Shown here in pieces: positions 29,110-36,472 of a DNA stretch of 37,243 nt (its first letter is position 1; the number at the start of each line of letters is the position of its first letter). Under the pieces are notes generated by a model. That model did no database searches. It was not told the origin of the DNA and saw only the letters and a program-made list of their open reading frames with translations. Both the position numbers and the translations under genes were made by a program. Source of the stretch: a virus; the IMG/VR virus record IMGVR_UViG_3300033153_005330, positions 1 to 37,243 of that record; one strand, written 5' to 3'.

Positions 29110-31131
29110 ATGGCGAATTTCAATGAACTTGGCACGCCTGGCACCCTCCAGTTCAACGGAGTAGTCAGCGAGTCGTGGATTAGGGACTTGCGCTCAAGCT
29201 CGCGCAAAGTCAAAGTCTTCGATGAGATCAGCAGGCTAGACCCTATCGGTAGCGCCATGCTTAATACCACCAAAATGTTTCTACAAGGCGCACGCCTGCA
29301 TGTTGAAGACGGCGGTGATACCTCAGCTGATAAAGACAAAGCAGAGTTCTTAGAATACAACCTCCACAATATGTCCAAGTCATTCGAGGACGTGATTGGC
29401 GACATAGTATATTTCCTTGTCTACGGGTGGATGGACATGGAGATTGTATACAAAAAGGGCGACGATGGCGGTGTTGAGTGGCGCAAGTGGGCGCCTCGGC
29501 ACCCAGTTACTTTGGACAAATGGGAATTTGATGAGTCCGGCGGGCTTAGTGGAATGTGGCAGTCGTGGCAGAAGACGGAAGTCTTTATCCCTATTGAGAA
29601 GCTGTTGCACTTCACAACCACCGGCGCAGGGAAGAACAACGTAGAGGGGATCAGCTGTTTCGAGGCAGCGTACACTTCGTGGTTTTTCGTCAAGAACCTA
29701 TCTATCCTAGAGGCAGTAGTTTGCGAGCGCCTATCGGGCACGCCAACAGTTACGCTGCCAGAGAACGCTGACACATCAGAAGGCAGTGAAGACGTTATAC
29801 GAGCCAAGTCAGTAGCAAGAAACATTAAGCTTGGTGACGATATGGGGTTAACGCTTCCGTATGGCTGGGGTTTCGAGTACAAGATGCCTGCCAACGGGCC
29901 TGCTATTAGTATAGGCGAAGTTATCAGGCGCCATCAAGAAGACGAGGCCAGGACGATGATGATGGACTTCATCATGATTGGCAGCGGCGGTGGCTCTTAC
30001 GCGATGGTTAAGGACAAGTCGTCCCTGTATGTAATCGCTCTGAACACATACCTAGACAAAATAGCTGCCATTATCAACCGCCATGCAGTTCCGCGCTTAT
30101 TTGAGCTCAACAGCATGCCTGAAACAGACAAGTTGCCAGAGGTATACTTCGACAAGATCTCAAAGATTGATGTTGGCGACTTCGCAACCATCATCAGCTC
30201 TCTATTCAATGCAGGCGCAATCACCTACAACATGGAGACTGAGAACCAAGTTAGGCGGATGATCGGCATCGAACAAATAGACGAGCCCGGACTACTACTC
30301 AAGCCGAACTTACCTGCGGATCAATCTCCAGGAGAGCCGCCAGAGGGCGAAGACGTACAGGATGTCAAGTTACCTGCAGAGCAAGACACTAAAATGTCTG
30401 AGTTCGCAGATTCAATTACAGCTACTTCGGCTGCCGCATTCACGGCGTCAGTCGCGCAGGAAGTACTAAACATCTACGAGCGCGAGTTGGGAGCGCTGCC
30501 AGAGGATCTCGCCGGGAAAGACGAAGACGAGTGGGCGGACATCATCGACGTCTATATGGACAGGTTCTTAGATGAAGTTAAGGGAAGTCTCGCAGAGGGA
30601 ATGATTGCTGCGTGGATCAAATTCGTTGGCGACAGCCCACCGCTCGAAGGCTACAAAGCAATTGTTGGCGAGCTGATATTCCAAGCTGATTACCTAGACT
30701 CCAGTCTGAGAAAATCTATATCGTCGGCGCTGATAGACAAACTAAGAGAGTTGGGCGGATACGCAACTGACATTATCGCGGACGCGATACGTGGTGTGTT
30801 GGCGTCGTTCACATACAGGCTACGGATGTATGCGGGCTCAACGTATAAAATCTTTGGCAACCATGCTACAGCGTGGAGAGCAAAGCTTCGCATCAACAAT
30901 GTCTTCCCGCGCAACAAAGTGCAGATGGACTGGAAGAACGGGCGGATTCACAGCGATGGCGTGCTTGCAAAGAACATCACAGAGAATGACGAGCGCGTAT
31001 GCTCTGAGTGCGAAGCTCTAGAAGATCTTGGATGGACAGACCCGCCGAATATCACGCCTATTGGGCAGAGGTTGTGCGGCGGGAACGATCGTTGCTATAT
31101 CACGTACAAATACCATGGACGAAATTTCTAG
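29110..31131 (+). CDS. Portal protein fused to MuF-like head protein
   Basis: A 673-residue protein. Residues 1-400 match the Mu gp29/DUF935 portal type: the N-terminal strand region, Y-F-L-V-Y-G-W-M-D-M-E-I-V-Y, R-H-P-V-T-L-D, and a long helical stem with R-R-H-Q-E-D-E-A-R-T. Residues 400-440 are an acidic/Pro linker. Residues 440-673 resemble the SPP1 gp7/MuF minor head protein, ending with E-R-V-C-S-E-C-E-A-L ... P-I-G-Q-R-L-C ... C-Y-I. The portal forms the DNA entry ring; MuF proteins enter the capsid and can be ejected. These are usually two genes. Confidence 0.85.
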   Translation: MANFNELGTPGTLQFNGVVSESWIRDLRSSSRKVKVFDEISRLDPIGSAMLNTTKMFLQGARLHVEDGGDTSADKDKAEFLEYNLHNMSKSFEDVIGDIVYFLVYGWMDMEIVYKKGDDGGVEWRKWAPRHPVTLDKWEFDESGGLSGMWQSWQKTEVFIPIEKLLHFTTTGAGKNNVEGISCFEAAYTSWFFVKNLSILEAVVCERLSGTPTVTLPENADTSEGSEDVIRAKSVARNIKLGDDMGLTLPYGWGFEYKMPANGPAISIGEVIRRHQEDEARTMMMDFIMIGSGGGSYAMVKDKSSLYVIALNTYLDKIAAIINRHAVPRLFELNSMPETDKLPEVYFDKISKIDVGDFATIISSLFNAGAITYNMETENQVRRMIGIEQIDEPGLLLKPNLPADQSPGEPPEGEDVQDVKLPAEQDTKMSEFADSITATSAAAFTASVAQEVLNIYERELGALPEDLAGKDEDEWADIIDVYMDRFLDEVKGSLAEGMIAAWIKFVGDSPPLEGYKAIVGELIFQADYLDSSLRKSISSALIDKLRELGGYATDIIADAIRGVLASFTYRLRMYAGSTYKIFGNHATAWRAKLRINNVFPRNKVQMDWKNGRIHSDGVLAKNITENDERVCSECEALEDLGWTDPPNITPIGQRLCGGNDRCYITYKYHGRNF

Positions 31132-31222
31132 CTACATCATAGAGAATGAAGATCTTGCTCAGATTATAGGGTTAGTATTCCTTACCCTCCTCGGGGCGGT
31201 AATGGTAATATGCCTATTGTAA
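31115..31222 (+). CDS. Tiny single-helix membrane protein
   Basis: A 35-residue frame: a polar start (M-D-E-I-S-S-Y-I-I-E-N-E-D) and one transmembrane helix (about 14-35). It overlaps the portal end by 17 bases and the next gene by 13. No clear ribosome binding site. It could be a small accessory membrane peptide. Support is limited to the clean helix and the snug fit between genes. Confidence 0.4.
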   Translation: MDEISSYIIENEDLAQIIGLVFLTLLGAVMVICLL

Positions 31223-31731
31223 GTCGTATCGGCATAGAAATCAACGGGGTCGCATGTGACCTGTTGGCGTCGGCGCGTAAGATGTTTGGAGAGCCTCGTC
31301 AGTCTGAGGCATACAGCCTGCAGGAAATGTACCCAACAGTATCTGACAAAGACATTCGCTGGTGGCTTGATAGTCAAAACACATACTCAAAGATCGCAGC
31401 TATCCCTTATTCGATTAACAGCATAGAAGAGCTATTACTAGATTACGACGTATACATTATCACTAGCAGAGTGCCAGAGCTACTGAAAGCAACATGCGCG
31501 TGGCTGGACTCTAACGGCCTCAGAGATCTGCCTGTAATATGCACAACTAGGAAGATTGTAGAAGCGCGCAATCTAGAGCTGGACTTCTTTGTAGAATCAA
31601 ATGCAGACGACGCGCGAGTATTATCAGAGATATGCAAGACATTCATTGTTGACAGGCCATACAACAGATTTGGCGCCAGAGATGCAATAAGGATACCTGA
31701 GCTGCATCACATTTTCGGACACTTGAGGTAG
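31210..31731 (+). CDS. HAD-like protein without nucleophile
   Basis: A 173-residue protein with the layout of 5'(3')-deoxyribonucleotidase-like HAD proteins: I-G-I-E-I-N-G-V-A at 7-15 where motif I (D-x-D-G-V) should be, Y-I-I-T-S-R at 82-87 (motif II), and F-I-V-D-R-P-Y-N-R-F-G near the end. Both motif I Asp are changed (Glu and Asn), so the phospho-enzyme cannot form in the usual way. It is probably catalytically dead or repurposed, perhaps as a nucleotide sensor. Confidence 0.65.
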   Translation: MPIVSRIGIEINGVACDLLASARKMFGEPRQSEAYSLQEMYPTVSDKDIRWWLDSQNTYSKIAAIPYSINSIEELLLDYDVYIITSRVPELLKATCAWLDSNGLRDLPVICTTRKIVEARNLELDFFVESNADDARVLSEICKTFIVDRPYNRFGARDAIRIPELHHIFGHLR

Positions 31732-31733
31732 TT

Positions 31734-31907
31734 ATGAAACAAGAAATATCGGCGAGCACAATAATGAGATACCTATCGCTTATCAGATACCTTGAAGACA
31801 ATAACGGGTACGGGAACTATGTAATTACAATGCATGGCAAGAGGCCCGTTAAAATAGCCAAGGTTCAGAAGCAATTTGTGTTAGAAAACTACACAGAACT
31901 GCTTTAA
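31734..31907 (+). CDS. Small basic hypothetical protein
   Basis: A 57-residue basic protein (M-R-Y-L-S-L-I-R-Y-L, then G-K-R-P-V-K-I-A-K-V-Q-K). GAGGT lies upstream of ATG 31734, two bases after the HAD gene's stop. It ends within the class B box at 31904. No family recognised. Confidence 0.55.
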   Translation: MKQEISASTIMRYLSLIRYLEDNNGYGNYVITMHGKRPVKIAKVQKQFVLENYTELL

Positions 31908-31939
31908 GGTTGCGCGTAGTTTACTACTATTGTTAGAAT
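31904..31939 (+). promoter_or_regulatory. Class B promoter, copy 4
   Basis: TTAAGGTT at 31904-31911, 22 bases, TAGAAT at 31934-31939 with TGT before it. The predicted +1 is 31946, the A of an ATG. It drives the protease, decoration and capsid genes. Confidence 0.72.
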
Positions 31940-31945
31940 ATACAT

Positions 31946-31960
31946 ATGGTAACAAAATAA
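31946..31960 (+). other. Leaderless four-codon mini-ORF
   Basis: ATG at 31946, the predicted first base of the transcript, opens Met-Val-Thr-Lys-stop. The TAA overlaps the ATG of the prohead protease (TAATG at 31958-31962). Neither ATG has a ribosome binding site. Leaderless initiation followed by reinitiation would explain how the protease is translated. Confidence 0.4.
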
Positions 31961-33126
31961 TGAAAAACGATCTACGTTTTCTAATTCCATTTGACAGCGA
32001 CGAGCTTGATGATGGATGGCGATTATTCTTCCCATTCAGGGAAGTACATCACATGGGCATTACCAAGGACTTCACCGCAGAAGATGGTGAGGAGATGGTA
32101 ATGAACTTCAGGCGGCCAGTCCCAGACTACAAGCTGCCGGTAAACGAACGCCATGATGACAGTGTCGGTATTTACGGATTCGTTAGTGATTTACGAATCT
32201 CTGAGCGCGGCGTCGAATGGCTCCCTGAGTTTAGGGAGGGTGCCGTTGACACACTAAGGGACAAGGGCTATCTATATGCCTCTCCAGAAGTGTGGTTCAA
32301 TGGGTATGAAGACGTAAGCGGGAAATACTACAATAATGTTGCACTGGGCATGGCAATTACACCGCGTCCGAGGCTCGGAGCCGCGACGCTTGTATTTGAG
32401 GACGGAAATTGGGTAGAACAAGACAATTCGGAGGAATCTATGTCTGAAGTAAACAACGCCTTGAGCGAGGACAACGTTGAGCAGATGAAGCAGATTGCAG
32501 AGGACGCTGTGAAGCTGAATCTAGGCAGCTGGTTTATGGATCTGTTCAAGCGCGAACCCGCAAGCGAGGAAGATGAAGACGAGCCCGGCGATAGCAGCGA
32601 AGACACTGATAATGCACAAGAATTTGCTGATCAGCTGCAGACGAAGGATGCTGAGATCACCCCGCTCCAAGAAGCGCTGTCGGAAAAAGACGGCGAGCTA
32701 ACAGTATACAACGAAGCTCAGGCGAAGGCCGAGCGTGAGTTGCGAATGCTGCAGTTCTCTGAGAAAGCCAGCAAGATTGAAGGCTTACCTGAAGAGGCGA
32801 CCGACTTCGCAGAAGTTCTTTTGTGGCTTGAGGACAATGACGAGAGTGAAGAGAAGGTATACTTCAATCGCATCGTTAGTGTCCTAGAGACATTGGGGAA
32901 CCGCGAGAAGATGGCTTCGCTATTCGGAGAAATTGGCCATGAGGGCCACGAAGCCGAGTCTGGCGACTCCAAGATCGAGAAGCTCGTGAAAGAGAAAGAG
33001 GCAAATGGAATGTCGCGTGGCGACGCGGTGGTTGCTGTATTTAGTGAACACCCCGATCTGTACGCCGAATACGACACGGAACACGTGAAGAACATTTCTA
33101 GTATTGATATTGTAGGAGAAGTTTAA
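31960..33126 (+). CDS. Mu-type prohead protease with scaffold
   Basis: A 388-residue protein. Residues 1-150 resemble the Mu gpI-type prohead protease: V-N-E-R-H-D-D with H65 and L-Y-A-S-P-E-V with S108 as likely catalytic pair, and P-R-P-R-L-G-A-A near 146-153. Residues 160-388 are acidic, Glu/Asp/Ser-rich and helical (coiled-coil-like at about 220-275), typical of a scaffold. The protease would cleave the scaffold and other head proteins after assembly. The frame is open from 31930, but the promoter places the start at ATG 31960. It overlaps the decoration gene by one base (TAATG). Confidence 0.8.
   Translation: MKNDLRFLIPFDSDELDDGWRLFFPFREVHHMGITKDFTAEDGEEMVMNFRRPVPDYKLPVNERHDDSVGIYGFVSDLRISERGVEWLPEFREGAVDTLRDKGYLYASPEVWFNGYEDVSGKYYNNVALGMAITPRPRLGAATLVFEDGNWVEQDNSEESMSEVNNALSEDNVEQMKQIAEDAVKLNLGSWFMDLFKREPASEEDEDEPGDSSEDTDNAQEFADQLQTKDAEITPLQEALSEKDGELTVYNEAQAKAERELRMLQFSEKASKIEGLPEEATDFAEVLLWLEDNDESEEKVYFNRIVSVLETLGNREKMASLFGEIGHEGHEAESGDSKIEKLVKEKEANGMSRGDAVVAVFSEHPDLYAEYDTEHVKNISSIDIVGEV
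32440..33126 (+). CDS. Nested scaffold protein (internal start)
   Basis: In the same frame as the protease gene, ATG 32440 (Met161) is preceded by GGAGGA six bases upstream, a much better start signal than that of the full-length gene. It would give a 228-residue scaffold without the protease, like Nu3 inside phage lambda C. The product M-S-E-V-N-N-A-L-S begins exactly where the acidic scaffold region starts. Confidence 0.65.
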   Translation: MSEVNNALSEDNVEQMKQIAEDAVKLNLGSWFMDLFKREPASEEDEDEPGDSSEDTDNAQEFADQLQTKDAEITPLQEALSEKDGELTVYNEAQAKAERELRMLQFSEKASKIEGLPEEATDFAEVLLWLEDNDESEEKVYFNRIVSVLETLGNREKMASLFGEIGHEGHEAESGDSKIEKLVKEKEANGMSRGDAVVAVFSEHPDLYAEYDTEHVKNISSIDIVGEV

Positions 33127-33506
33127 TGGCGAAGCAATACACTGGGGTTGATATCCCACTCAAGGCTTACGATGACATGTCGTCCGGTATCTACCATTTC
33201 GTTGTAATGAATGGTGACGATACTGCCGACGTGTGCTCCGGGGCCACAGATGTAGTCGTTGGCGTGTTGCAGCATGGCGGGACCACGGGCCAGGGCTGTT
33301 CTGTCCGTATCACTGGACACACGAAAATTGAGCTTGGCGAGACCATCACTGCTGGGCAGTTGGTTGGCACGAGCACCACGGGCACGGCGGACACCGTTGT
33401 GGCCGGTACAGATACTACCATCTATGTTGCTGGAATCTGCACTGTTGGCGGAAGCTCGGGCGAAATTGGCGAAATGATTTTGCTGCCGCGCGGTCGGGCA
33501 CAGTAA
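33126..33506 (+). CDS. Capsid decoration protein (DUF2190-like)
   Basis: A 126-residue Gly/Thr-rich beta protein with a DUF2190-like layout: I-P-L-K-A-Y near the start, V-V-G-V-L-Q-H, a G-H-T-K-I-E-L-G-E-T-I-T-A-G-Q element, and a terminal E-M-I-L-L-P. DUF2190 proteins are found just before the major capsid gene and are thought to stabilise the shell from outside. GGAG sits upstream of the ATG. G+C is clearly higher than upstream genes. Confidence 0.8.
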   Translation: MAKQYTGVDIPLKAYDDMSSGIYHFVVMNGDDTADVCSGATDVVVGVLQHGGTTGQGCSVRITGHTKIELGETITAGQLVGTSTTGTADTVVAGTDTTIYVAGICTVGGSSGEIGEMILLPRGRAQ

Positions 33507-33520
33507 TAGGAGAATAGAAA

Positions 33521-34498
33521 ATGCCAGTTTATAACCCTTCAGCGTCTGACGTACACGTCAATAAGATGTTGACCGAGATCCTCGTTGGTTACGAGAATCT
33601 TGAGTACATCGCAGACCAAATCTTTCCCATCGTTCCTGTCTCAAAGCAGACAGACATTATCCCTGAAGTTGATCAGTCCGCATTCTTCCGCAACCAAGGC
33701 GACGTTCCCTTGGGCGAGGCTGATATCCCTGCCGCGATCGGCTACTCGGTAACCACGAGTAACACCTATCGCTGCAACAAGCATGCCCTGCGGCACTTCA
33801 TCTCCGACGACCGTCGGGCGAACGAAGATGCCCCCTTCAACTCCGATCGCGACGCCACCTTGCTGGTGACGAATGCATTGGCGTTGCAGCGAGAGCGCGC
33901 GTTTGTGTCAGATTTCTGGAAGACCAGCGTCTGGACCACGGACAAAACTGGCGGGACGGACTTCGATAAGTTCTCGGACTACGGTTCGAGTGAGCCCGTT
34001 GAGGTCATGCGCGAATTCAAGCGCACTATCCGCCGCATGATCGGGCGGAACCCCAACACCTTGGTTTTGGGCGACCTCACGCGCGACGTGCTGATCGACC
34101 ATCCTGACGTTCTCGAACGCATCAAGTACACCGAGCGCGGCATTGCGACCGTTGACCTTCTGGCGTCCTTGTTTGATATGGACCGCGTGCTGGTTGGCGA
34201 GAGCATCTATACTGCTGACGCCGAGGGTACTGCTGAGGCTAGTGTGACTTATACTGCTAGCTGGGACGACGACGCGCTTATGCTTTACCTTCCGCCCCGA
34301 GCGAGCATCTTCAACCCCTCCGCCGGATACACCTTCACGTGGAACACCGGAATGGGCAACGGACTGCAGTATGTGCGCAAGTATCGTGACGACGTGCGTG
34401 GCGGCGAGTGGATCGAAGTCAAGTCGTACTATGACCAGGTCAAGGTTGTTGCGAATGCTGGGCTCTTCATGTCCGATGCTGTAGACGACGTAAGCTAA
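33521..34498 (+). CDS. Major capsid protein
   Basis: A 325-residue protein following decoration and protease genes, the usual place for the capsid gene. Residues such as I-A-D-Q-I-F-P-I-V-P-V near 30-40, R-F-like stretches, A-L-A-L-Q-R-E-R in a long spine helix, N-T-L-V-L-G-D and the terminal V-V-A-N-A-G-L-F-M-S-D-A match HK97-fold capsids of the Mu-like type. AGGAG lies upstream of the ATG. Codons are markedly richer in G and C at third positions than in neighbouring genes, as expected for the most abundant virion protein. Confidence 0.88.
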   Translation: MPVYNPSASDVHVNKMLTEILVGYENLEYIADQIFPIVPVSKQTDIIPEVDQSAFFRNQGDVPLGEADIPAAIGYSVTTSNTYRCNKHALRHFISDDRRANEDAPFNSDRDATLLVTNALALQRERAFVSDFWKTSVWTTDKTGGTDFDKFSDYGSSEPVEVMREFKRTIRRMIGRNPNTLVLGDLTRDVLIDHPDVLERIKYTERGIATVDLLASLFDMDRVLVGESIYTADAEGTAEASVTYTASWDDDALMLYLPPRASIFNPSAGYTFTWNTGMGNGLQYVRKYRDDVRGGEWIEVKSYYDQVKVVANAGLFMSDAVDDVS

Positions 34499-34511
34499 GA
34501 GATTTTGACGA

Positions 34512-34787
34512 ATGGGAAACTATACTGGTAAATGGGTAGTAGCCAGGAAGTCTTTCGGATACGCCGGTTCACAACGGTATATCGGTGAAGTTTTCCAGCT
34601 AAAAGGAATGCGCAACGACGATGCGATTTGGGGGCTCACGGTGGATGGACATCCGAAACTCGGACGATACACTGAGCCCTTCAAAGGAACCCCTGGATCG
34701 CTTCCTAGATGCGCTGAATGCGGTAAAACATTCCGTGACCACTCTACATTAGAGACTCACGGGCACAAGATACACGGAGGCAAATAA
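34512..34787 (+). CDS. C2H2 zinc-finger protein
   Basis: A 91-residue protein. Residues 1-60 form a small beta domain (W-V-V-A-R-K-S-F-G, Y-I-G-E-V-F-Q-L-K). Residues 67-88 are a textbook C2H2 finger: C67-x2-C70-x12-H83-x4-H88 with Phe74 and Leu80 at the hydrophobic core positions. Such fingers are rare in phages and bind nucleic acid or protein. It sits in the head operon and is coupled to the next gene by one base, so a head-completion or DNA-binding virion role is possible. Confidence 0.75.
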   Translation: MGNYTGKWVVARKSFGYAGSQRYIGEVFQLKGMRNDDAIWGLTVDGHPKLGRYTEPFKGTPGSLPRCAECGKTFRDHSTLETHGHKIHGGK

Positions 34788-35488
34788 TGCCATTCAAGAA
34801 GAGGGGGAGGGTATATCTTCCCAACATGGCCAGCCGCCTAGACTTCTCTAAAGTCAACGTCAATGATAGCAATACTGACGGTGGCGTGATGAAGTTCGGA
34901 ACCAGCTCAGCGCGCGTGACTGAAGATACAGCGGACATGAAGTTCATGTCTATGTACTTCGACGACGGCGCAACCAGCGGCGACGCTCGCGGTATGTATC
35001 TGCGATTGTACGTCTCTGGCGCTGGCGGTGGCGGTGAGGCTCTACGAGTTTTCACAACCGTGGAAAATGTAGCTGGCGCGACTGCGCACGGCGCGCATAT
35101 TTCACTTAACTTTGGTGCTACTGGCACTATCACTGGGCAGGGCATTGCGAGTCGTAATACTCTGCATTTGCCGGACGTTGCGCTATCAAGCAATGTGACC
35201 ATGAGCGCTGTCCAGGCTGAGATCTATAGTGACGGTGACGACTCAGACCCTGGCGGCAGCACGATCTTGTCGTATTTCCGCGCGGTGAACGGCGGAAATG
35301 CTAACGGTCAATCGGACGTCGATGACGACGCGGTCTTCTTCGATGTGCAAGGCCTGACAGCTGGAGGAGCCAAGACGTTCACGACAGGTCTAACTGGATC
35401 CACGGTCGTTGGAAACATGACCGCATCCTTTAAGATTCTAGTGGGCACCACGACATACTACATTCCGCTAGCGACTGCAATTACCTAA
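34787..35488 (+). CDS. Putative virion surface protein
   Basis: A 233-residue Gly/Ala/Ser/Thr-rich beta protein. Segments such as A-R-G-M-Y-L-R-L-Y-V-S-G-A-G-G-G-G-E-A-L-R, A-H-G-A-H-I-S-L-N-F-G and A-E-I-Y-S-D-G-D-D-S-D-P-G-G belong to a family I associate with uncultured phage head/fibre genes; no function is proven. Its place after the capsid gene favours a head-fibre or decoration role. Length and start look complete. Confidence 0.7.
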   Translation: MPFKKRGRVYLPNMASRLDFSKVNVNDSNTDGGVMKFGTSSARVTEDTADMKFMSMYFDDGATSGDARGMYLRLYVSGAGGGGEALRVFTTVENVAGATAHGAHISLNFGATGTITGQGIASRNTLHLPDVALSSNVTMSAVQAEIYSDGDDSDPGGSTILSYFRAVNGGNANGQSDVDDDAVFFDVQGLTAGGAKTFTTGLTGSTVVGNMTASFKILVGTTTYYIPLATAIT

Positions 35489-35490
35489 TA

Positions 35491-35652
35491 ATGGATACGC
35501 TTGAGCTGATCCGACAATACATTAGCGGGGCAGAAGCTGCGATCCAAGAACACGAGCGCGGGATGCTTAGAGCTGAGGGTGGTCACATAGCTCTCACGCA
35601 GCTCCTAGCACAGCTCGAACAGGAAGAAGCAGAGCCGGAACCAGAAAAGTAG
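35491..35652 (+). CDS. Small helical acidic protein
   Basis: A 53-residue protein two bases after the previous stop. It is one long amphipathic helix (L-I-R-Q-Y-I-S-G-A-E-A-A-I-Q-E-H-E ... L-T-Q-L-L-A-Q-L-E-Q-E-E) with an acidic Pro-Glu tail, and could form a coiled coil. It is the last gene before a terminator. A head-tail connector or chaperone role is only a guess. Confidence 0.55.
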   Translation: MDTLELIRQYISGAEAAIQEHERGMLRAEGGHIALTQLLAQLEQEEAEPEPEK

Positions 35653-35668
35653 TTAGTAATATGACAAG

Positions 35669-35696
35669 AGCCCTCACTTAATCGTGGGGGCTTTTC
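35669..35696 (+). terminator. Intrinsic terminator after head genes
   Basis: AGCCCTCAC (35669-35677) pairs with GTGGGGGCT (35684-35692), nine pairs with one G-U and a six-base loop, followed by TTTTCTTGTTT. It ends the capsid operon; the next class B promoter begins right after it. Confidence 0.88.
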
Positions 35697-35700
35697 TTGT

Positions 35701-35735
35701 TTAAGGTTCCCAGTAGTTCCATTGCTATGTATAGT
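35701..35735 (+). promoter_or_regulatory. Class B promoter, copy 5
   Basis: TTAAGGTT at 35701-35708, 21 bases, TATAGT at 35730-35735 preceded by TG. The predicted start is near 35742. It follows immediately after the terminator and drives the glycosyltransferase and downstream genes. Confidence 0.7.
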
Positions 35736-35776
35736 AAGCACAGACCTTCAAGACCTTTCGCTTTAAGGAGACTGAA

Positions 35777-36472
35777 ATGAAAATAGCAGTTGCAACGTGC
35801 AGGGAACGCATAGCTTATTGGGAACATACAGATTCTCTGAGAATGGCTCAGAGCCACCTTGGTCAACAGGGAGTAGACTCGATATACATCGTTGACTCAC
35901 CAACATACATCCATCGTGGGCGAGAGCGGCTAATGAATGGGTTTCTTGAGCAGACAGACGCAGATTATCTCTGTTATGTAGACTCAGACAACACGCTCCC
36001 CCCAGAGAGCTTTTGGAACCTAATACAAAACGATGTTGATATTGTCGGGGCAACATACTTTGGGCGCAGGGCTGCTCCAGGAGTTGTGGCATACAGATGG
36101 ACCAATGAGGAACACACACTGCACAGGGGTATCAGCAAAGAAGTGATGGGGTTCTATCAAGACAATAATGTTCCATCCTTTGCTAAACCAAAATGCATAG
36201 ACATTGACGCCCAGCATTTATTGGAAGTAGACGTAGTTGGATTCGGTTGCATGATGATCAAAAGGCATGTTATCGAGACAATGAGTGAAGCTTACGAAGA
36301 AGTATTCGGCGGACATGGAGAACCTCTCGGAGAGGACTGTATTTTCTGCAAGAGGGCACAAGATTCAGGCTTCAAAGTGCATCTGGACTTATCGGTGCAG
36401 TTGGGGCATTTGGTAACTAGGCAAGTAACGATGGCTCATTTTATGGCTATCTCAGATTGGGAGGAAGATTAA
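35777..36472 (+). CDS. GT-A glycosyltransferase-like protein
   Basis: A 231-residue protein with a GT-A plan: M-K-I-A-V-A-T-C at the N-terminus, R-G-R-E-R-L-M-N-G-F near 47-56, the metal/sugar-nucleotide D-S-D at 69-71 (Y-V-D-S-D-N), V-D-V-V-G-F-G-C-M-M-I, and G-E-D-C-I-F-C-K-R-A-Q-D-S-G, the acceptor-side E-D motif. It would transfer a sugar to an unknown acceptor: DNA, a virion protein or a host surface. Its place among virion genes favours a virion protein. AAGGAG precedes the ATG. Confidence 0.78.
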   Translation: MKIAVATCRERIAYWEHTDSLRMAQSHLGQQGVDSIYIVDSPTYIHRGRERLMNGFLEQTDADYLCYVDSDNTLPPESFWNLIQNDVDIVGATYFGRRAAPGVVAYRWTNEEHTLHRGISKEVMGFYQDNNVPSFAKPKCIDIDAQHLLEVDVVGFGCMMIKRHVIETMSEAYEEVFGGHGEPLGEDCIFCKRAQDSGFKVHLDLSVQLGHLVTRQVTMAHFMAISDWEED

